Shown: piece by piece, positions 17,368-22,653 of the stretch
How positions within the stretch are numbered: position 1 is the stretch's first letter
Layout of the letters: the number at the start of each line of letters is the position of its first letter
Position numbers and translations under genes: made by a program
Notes under the pieces: model-generated
What the model saw: the letters and a program-made list of their open reading frames with translations, nothing else
Told to the model about the DNA's origin: nothing
Databases searched by the model: none
DNA from: Basidiobolus ranarum
Lineage: Eukaryota; Basidiobolomycota; Basidiobolomycetes; Basidiobolales
Direction of reading: 5' to 3'
Assembly: GCA_040143965.1 (NCBI GenBank)
Contig: JASJQH010000181.1
Coordinates: forward strand, 1-22,653
DNA: 22,653 nucleotides

Positions 17368-18258
17368 ATGGCTCTTGTTGTACCTACAAATGGCCTTACT
17401 CCTGCACAGCACAGTTACAGATTTCCTATGGATATTCCTACCATAGAAAGTTCATCACCTGATAATGAATCCTCCTCTTTTGAACCGAGTTCGCCTCACA
17501 GATTCAGAAAGTTTAGTTGGACATCCAACTCTTCCGACCAAAACTTCTTACCAAGTCCTCCTAAATCACGTAAAGGTAGTGCATGCTCCGCCCTCTCCGA
17601 GAATTCTGCCCTATATTGCCGTTCTAGAAGACGTAGCAGTTTTTCTACCCTTAGCCATATAGATGAAGAAGCTGTTCTCATTGGAGTTCAAAACACACCA
17701 GACTCACGTTCATGTCCTCATCTTGTATTTTCACAACCAAAACTTCTAGGTGGTTCTCAGGCCAGCACTATCAACGGATATTTATCACATGAAAATGAGG
17801 TATTCACCTCCTTGGCCCTTGACATTAACCCCAAAACGCATCATGTTTCGGAAGTCTTTCAACTAAGCGACAAAAAACTTTTAGTCATAATCGAAAACTT
17901 CCTCACCAACTGCACCGATATTTACCATGACAGTATCCGAAACATCTCCTCCGCCATCAGCAATAACGCACCTAAACTCACTTTAAACAAGCTTTACGAT
18001 TTATGCGCCCTTGATGAGAGTAAGCGAGTTCTCGCATTCTATAATATACTAAAGGGTGAATTGGTGATTGTATCTTACAAATTCGCCAAGGAAAACTCTT
18101 ACTCCAAACAAATCCTTCATATGCTTCCACATTTCGGACATCGTGCTCTCAGAATTCGTAAATTACTATTCGTACTAGGAACTAGCGATCTAATATTCAT
18201 TGAATCTACGAACTCATACAAAACCTTCGACATGCTTACCGGTCGACTTCGTCAGTGA
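17368..18258 (+). CDS. Ser-rich protein with a beta-propeller-like C-terminal segment, role unknown
   Basis: An intronless frame of 296 residues. The first ATG is 132 bp after a TATA box (TATATAAG, 17236-17243). Residues 22-100 are rich in Ser and Pro with basic sites such as RSRRRSSFSTLS, a likely PKA-type phosphorylation region. Residues about 145-296 look folded, with alternating beta-type strands: KLLVIIENFL, LCALDESKRVLAFYN, ELVIVSYKF, KLLFVLGTSDLIFIES, YKTFDMLTGRL. The pattern DLCALDESKR...LL..LG..DL..I...N....FD..TGRL recalls a segment of large basidiomycete proteins that couple a propeller-like region to a VLIG-type GTPase. That comparison is from memory and weak. If right, this would be a short, stand-alone or truncated member. 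The frame after the TGA stays open for 20 more codons, so the true end could also lie further on. Confidence 0.7.
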   Translation: MALVVPTNGLTPAQHSYRFPMDIPTIESSSPDNESSSFEPSSPHRFRKFSWTSNSSDQNFLPSPPKSRKGSACSALSENSALYCRSRRRSSFSTLSHIDEEAVLIGVQNTPDSRSCPHLVFSQPKLLGGSQASTINGYLSHENEVFTSLALDINPKTHHVSEVFQLSDKKLLVIIENFLTNCTDIYHDSIRNISSAISNNAPKLTLNKLYDLCALDESKRVLAFYNILKGELVIVSYKFAKENSYSKQILHMLPHFGHRALRIRKLLFVLGTSDLIFIESTNSYKTFDMLTGRLRQ

Positions 18259-19564
18259 GGGACCACTCTCCACCTCTATCCCCACGCCAAATCCGAGCCT
18301 CTTTCTTTCTGTAAATCATAAGCGACCATTTCAACACTATGTAAATACCACCAACTAGTGGCATCAGCTTTTTGTTTACACATTCAAAAAGCACAACACT
18401 CTGTATATTGTGATTTCAGTCATGTAATGTCTATACCTTCACATAGCATACTTCATAGTTAATATTTTGCTGAGTATCTTTACTCTTTTCCCATCACAAA
18501 TATTCCCGTAATTTCACCATTTATGAACAGTAAAATCAAAAAGGCGATATTAAACATCAACTATGGCTATGCTATATATATATATGTATATTCACTTACT
18601 AGAAATGCGATTTCGGTTATCGTACCTATTGACCGCTTATGTTCCTTGGTTAATTAGTTTTAGTTTAGTTAAAAGATTAGCGCGGTTAGATTAAAGCCCA
18701 CCTGATGAAGATATCGATAATACTCTAAACAGTCAGGACATTTGGTCATGTGATGATTCTAAATATATAATCAGGGAAGGGATATTATTAGTTAAGTGGT
18801 TTAGGAGCAGTTTAACACTAGTAAAAAGATTAAGATAATGACCTAACCTAAACTTAATATGGTCTCCTGTTTGATTAATCCCCATTCAATGGCAACCAAT
18901 GCACCATCATCAACCCAAGAATTTGATGAGCCAAGAAATTGGCGATCAGATGACCCTGTCAAAGGGCACCAAGACCTTGTCACCCCTACTGATGTAACAC
19001 AGAGAAAACCTAAATCATGTGAGAAAGCGAGGATTTAGGAACATTAGTCATGTGAGGCAGTTGAAGGAGTGTAAGAGTACACAGTTTGTCATAATACATC
19101 GTTGAGAGAAAAGTCTCGTAGAAAAGACTTTCTAACAATGGAGTTTCCGTGCTAAACATATGTGGATTTCACTTCAGCACCATTACAAATACTTGGATGC
19201 TTAATCGAGAATTAATTGAGGATTCCCCAACGCTGAATAACCAGATTTCCAGATTGTCCTTAAATTGCGATACATTTCGATTTATAAGTCATCACGGCAA
19301 TCGGGGCCGCACTTTTTGGGTTGAGTCGATACAATAGATTATTAATCTATGACTAAAGCCAAGTGATCGAAGTATAGTATTAGTCATAATCACAATCCCT
19401 TTTTTGGCTAGCAGTTACGGTTATACGCTCGGCGAATTTCCCATTTCGATCAATAATTTGGGTTTCAGAGTCAGATGTGACCTATTAGGCTTGGTATTTA
19501 AGGAGAACGCCTCTCTGATAGTCGGCCATCTCACATTCATATTTTGGCATTACAAAAGATAGAA
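18259..19564. other. Intergenic region before the PCL cyclin gene
   Basis: Mostly AT-rich, with a short TA microsatellite at 18573-18585. A 49-codon open frame (18889-19038, + strand, EFDEPRNWRSDDPVKGHQ) has protein-like composition but no family I recognise and a stop shortly upstream. No RNA gene is seen. Confidence 0.4.
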
Positions 19565-20377
19565 ATGAACACTTCATGCAACACCAAAGTAAGCCCAGAT
19601 CAAACGAAACTGAACGGAATTGTCGGTATGTACCATAATACTTACCATCCCTGTATGAACAAAGTGCTAACATTTGAAATTTTAGATACAGCAGTAGCAA
19701 TCGTTGATTCAATATGGCCTAATCATTCCAGCAGCAAAGAATCTCAAATAATATCATTACGCACATTCATCAATGTGATTATTATTCGCTCCAAAACATC
19801 CCTTCCGGTTCTTCAAACCGCTTTACTTTACTTACTAAGGGTAAAGTTAGCAGGGAGATACAAGCACGCACAGAAAGATACCCCCGATTATTCAAAGTGT
19901 GGACGTCGAATGCTACTAGCCTCTATAATTGTAGCATCGAAATTCATCCAAGATCGTAATTGTAAGAACGCAGCCTGGGCCAAGGCGACCAACTCTAGCG
20001 TATCTGAAGTCAACTCCATGGAGATGGCGTTTTTGGAAATGATCGATTATCGACTTTTTGTCTCTAGCAAGGTTTTTCAGCAATGGACCAAGTTACTTTC
20101 CAATTTCACTTGCGCACAGCAGATTCAATGTCTTCTAAGGGTGCTCTCCTGTAAGAAACGTCAACTAAGCTCACCCCCAGCAACTATTGAGCCCTTAAAA
20201 TCCAGATTCGCACCCTATCACACGAATAGGCCCTCCAAAAATAACTTCCCCCCTATTACCAATTCATGGCAAGAGAAGCCCACCAATGAATGCAACCGAT
20301 TCTCCATTAATTTTTTGTTATCCTCGGATGTAACTATCCCTGATGCCAACGCCATTTCGAAGCTCTATTTTGAATAA
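19565..20377 (+). CDS. PCL-type (Pho85) cyclin
   Basis: An intronless frame of 270 residues, close to the usual length of yeast Pcl1 (279). The start is the ATG at 19565; the frame extends upstream but holds only a TTG there. The cyclin box covers about 60-180 with the family's signature blocks: LRTFINVIIIRSKTS (65-79), LQTALLYLLRVK (83-94), CGRRMLLASIIVASKFIQDR (112-131), NAAWAKATNSSVSEVNSMEM (135-154) and FLEMIDYRLFV (156-166). These match PCL1/PCL2/Pas1 cyclins, which activate the Pho85/Pef1 CDK at G1, in polarity and in nutrient control. The tail after residue 190 is low-complexity, Pro- and Ser-rich, without a conserved pattern. A PHO80 assignment is less likely because the QDRN block is PCL1-like. 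Confidence 0.88.
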   Translation: MNTSCNTKVSPDQTKLNGIVGMYHNTYHPCMNKVLTFEILDTAVAIVDSIWPNHSSSKESQIISLRTFINVIIIRSKTSLPVLQTALLYLLRVKLAGRYKHAQKDTPDYSKCGRRMLLASIIVASKFIQDRNCKNAAWAKATNSSVSEVNSMEMAFLEMIDYRLFVSSKVFQQWTKLLSNFTCAQQIQCLLRVLSCKKRQLSSPPATIEPLKSRFAPYHTNRPSKNNFPPITNSWQEKPTNECNRFSINFLLSSDVTIPDANAISKLYFE

Positions 20378-22392
20378 TCATCCACATTTGACGCAACCCT
20401 CAGATATATGTCACATCCCAGCATTGCCTTTGAAAAAGAGCACCTTTTGTAAACATTATCCACCTCATCATTACCCCATTTCCCATCTCGATTTTGTAAA
20501 TTCATCCATGTCTTGTTCTCTAGAGATAGAATTGTAAACACTATGTAATAATAAGTATTTTAATGCATTGATTAACTTTTATTTGTTCGTATCCCCTTGG
20601 TACTTTACAAATTAGCTATTATGGAGGATATCTGCTGGTTAGCATGGAGATTGATTGTATGTATATAGTACATAGTACCCTCCATTAATACGATGAAGAA
20701 AAATGGCTATAGACCTGGTAACAGTATCGCCGTGATGATTCTCATCCATGTCCTAAATGATGACTCGTGATCAACTAAACAATGTTGGCGAGTCTCGGCT
20801 TCATAATAATAAATCTCACCCAAATTGACACGCAATCTAGCAATCATAAAATTTGTGATTAAAATGCCAACCCCAATGATATTCAGGTTTAACTAGCTCT
20901 TCACCCTATATGCTCCGATTCTCTCACCACTGAGGTAAACATATTTAAGTTCCTCGTTAAAAACATTGATTGCTTGGGTGTTGGGGTGTGAGATTTGCCC
21001 TTTGATTGGGTACATGCTACATATATAGTGAGACCCAAGGATGAATCAGAGGTTTATCCCATTGGATATAGAGATAGGTGTCATTAACCAATCACACTGT
21101 ATGTGCAACAGGGGCTGGATCCGCAGTTGTTCGTCCGCAGACAGCATGCATCTGCACTGGTACTTATGTATATATATCTATGGCTTATTAGCAGCACCAG
21201 CTAGCTAAAGGAAGTGATCATCTTCATACTGAGTAATGTGGGTGAGTGAAGGTAAGTAAATGAGAGTAAAAGGAACGAACAAGAGATCGAGTGTGATTTC
21301 AGCGACACTCAATCAATCTGCCGCAATTGATAATTCTTGATTTCAGCCAATGTACCCTAATGGCTGTTGTTACCAGTAGCACAATAACCTATATATACTC
21401 TAGTTGCAGTATTTGTCCGCTGCGGACAGTTGGGGATATTGATATGATTCAAGTTGGAATAAAATCAATCCACCAACCAACTACAAGAACACTGGGGATC
21501 CACACAAATAATGGATTTACAACTGCAGTATCGAGTTATTCTAAACATGTTTCATTTCTTTCGATTAGTTCCATTGGAATATTTCCTGATTATGGGTGGA
21601 TATTTTCGGGGTTTTCCAAGATGACATGATTAAGTGCTGCGTCTCTGATTGATTGTTTCGGAAATGAAATTGCGCATACAGCCTTGAATTGCTGAGTCCT
21701 CGAATCTGCTGATTTTTTTACTGAATCTCTTGACTCGTGCTTTGCTTTGCTTTGACTTGGTAAAATTTTCGCAATTCAAGTAACGCTCTCTTGTTGAACT
21801 TCCGTGCTATTTTTTTACAAGTTATTTAGTTTCGGTGCTAGTATTCGCTATATTCTCAGCAGATATCAGCACTTCAAGTCAAATCCACACTTACTAAACG
21901 AATAGTTTCGCTGTTTCCTAACATCCACCTCGAATTTCCCTCTCTACATTTTACTACTTTTATTCAAACCTTTATTATCGCACAAAACTATAGTTCTAAA
22001 GTACGAAGATGGCTCACCGTTTGTATTAGAGCTTTAAAGGTTTTATTAGTTTTATCTCAGAAAAAGATTCGTACGTTACGAAACAACTACCACAACTTTT
22101 CAACTCACCTCGCAGTTTATGCTAATACAGCGTTACCTATTTTCGCACTACTAAGACTACTAGAAAAGAAAGAAAAAGTTCCCTAACAATACCTCCTTCC
22201 TTCTTCCTTTAGTTAGTTAACTCATTGTAAGAAGCTTCCACCAACACGAATACTTTGAATAGTATTTTTTGAACCGTTTTACCCCTCCTTCCACACCCAC
22301 TTCAACTTTTATTTGACACTAGCTTGAAAGTGAAGATTCAATAAGCTTTTAAATATTTGAACCTCTACTTTCGGCACACCCTTTCCAACGAT
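20378..22392. other. Long intergenic region and leader of the last gene
   Basis: About 2 kb without a convincing gene. From about 21700 the sequence becomes pyrimidine-rich (CTTTG triplet repeat near 21742, CCTTCCTTCTTCC at about 22195), as in long fungal 5' leaders. An inverted repeat GTCCGC-T-GCGGAC lies at 21415-21427, and GTCCGCAG also occurs at 21133-21140. A 5' UTR intron is possible but not shown. Confidence 0.45.
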
Positions 22393-22653
22393 ATGCAAAC
22401 GCAAAAAATCCCCACAGGACTTACTTTGGTGACTGGTCAAACTCAGCACTGGAATAACGATTCCGCTCCCCTCTTGCGCCGCCAAGCGGCCTTCTGTGGG
22501 AGCGTTGACGGCCGAGTTCTGAGTGGACCTCAACATAATATCGATGTCGCTCTTTCCTCACAAAATTCTCTCCCTTCTATCCACCCAGCCAAAATACCTC
22601 TTGAAGACAACTCTGTTACACCGTTCAATATCAATGCTGAGCAAGGTTACGTG
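22393..22653 (+). CDS. Unrecognised protein, N-terminal part, runs off the right edge
   Basis: The frame opens with ATG at 22393 and stays open for 87 codons to the window edge. The start reads MQTQKIPTGLTLVTGQTQHW, followed by APLLRRQAAFCGSVDGRVLS and a Ser/Pro/Asn-rich stretch. The GC content rises here compared with the flanking spacer, which fits coding sequence. It lies behind a long pyrimidine-rich leader typical of a regulated gene. I see no family signature in the visible part, no signal peptide and no membrane segment. The minus-strand frame over the same bases is less plausible because it covers only part of the open stretch. Confidence 0.6.
   Translation, partial: MQTQKIPTGLTLVTGQTQHWNNDSAPLLRRQAAFCGSVDGRVLSGPQHNIDVALSSQNSLPSIHPAKIPLEDNSVTPFNINAEQGYV

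Noticed and set aside
19149-19337. Short plus-strand frame before the cyclin gene
   Set aside because: Only 62 codons, no family and no promoter.
19544-19564. Upstream extension of the cyclin to the TTG at 19544
   Set aside because: TTG starts are rare in fungi, and a normal ATG lies seven codons downstream before any conserved residue.

Overview
The window is nuclear DNA of a fungus. The reasons are short GT-AG introns (54-75 nt) with CTAAY-type branch sites, a Pho85-type (PCL) cyclin, a Sec7-PH Arf exchange factor of the Yel1/Syt/EFA6 kind, and histidine- and asparagine-rich CsbD-domain proteins. I cannot place it below kingdom with confidence. Basidiomycota is a reasonable guess because the gene at 17368 weakly recalls large basidiomycete propeller proteins.

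Layout, left to right. A CsbD-domain gene cut by the left edge (1-1784, +) converges on a 13-exon circularly permuted GTPase of the GNL1 family (2169-4648, -). A full-length paralogue of the first gene follows (5378-7555, +). Then come three U5 snRNA genes on the minus strand (7761-9164), the eight-exon Sec7-PH gene (10205-12971, +), and five more U5 snRNA genes on the plus strand (13162-16050) mixed with two U5 pseudogene pieces. The right part holds a serine-rich protein of unknown role (17368-18258), a PCL cyclin (19565-20377), and the start of an unrecognised gene that runs off the edge (22393-22653). The long gaps are AT-rich and show no convincing genes.

The main discovery is the U5 snRNA cluster. 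A roughly 125-nt repeat that first looks like a small transposon is in fact the core U5 spliceosomal RNA. It has the invariant loop CGCCUUUUACU on an 8-bp stem, the flanking CGG/CCG helix, a closing ACUCUC/GAGAGU stem, an AAUUUUUU Sm site and a 3' terminal stem-loop. Eight copies are structurally complete. Compensatory changes keep the terminal stem paired in most of them. Each has an upstream AACCCAYAATTT element and a TATA-like box, almost always 30-32 bp apart, so these look like separate transcription units with a common snRNA promoter. All copies point away from the Sec7 gene, and flanking sequences pair left copies with right copies, which suggests inverted duplication around that gene. 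The well-known yeasts carry a single U5 gene, so a diverged eight-member cluster in a fungus is notable.

The protein genes share no single pathway. GNL1 belongs to the ribosome-associated YlqF-like GTPases, the Sec7-PH protein acts in Arf membrane traffic, the PCL cyclin would partner Pho85, and the CsbD proteins look like stress or hydrophilin-type proteins.
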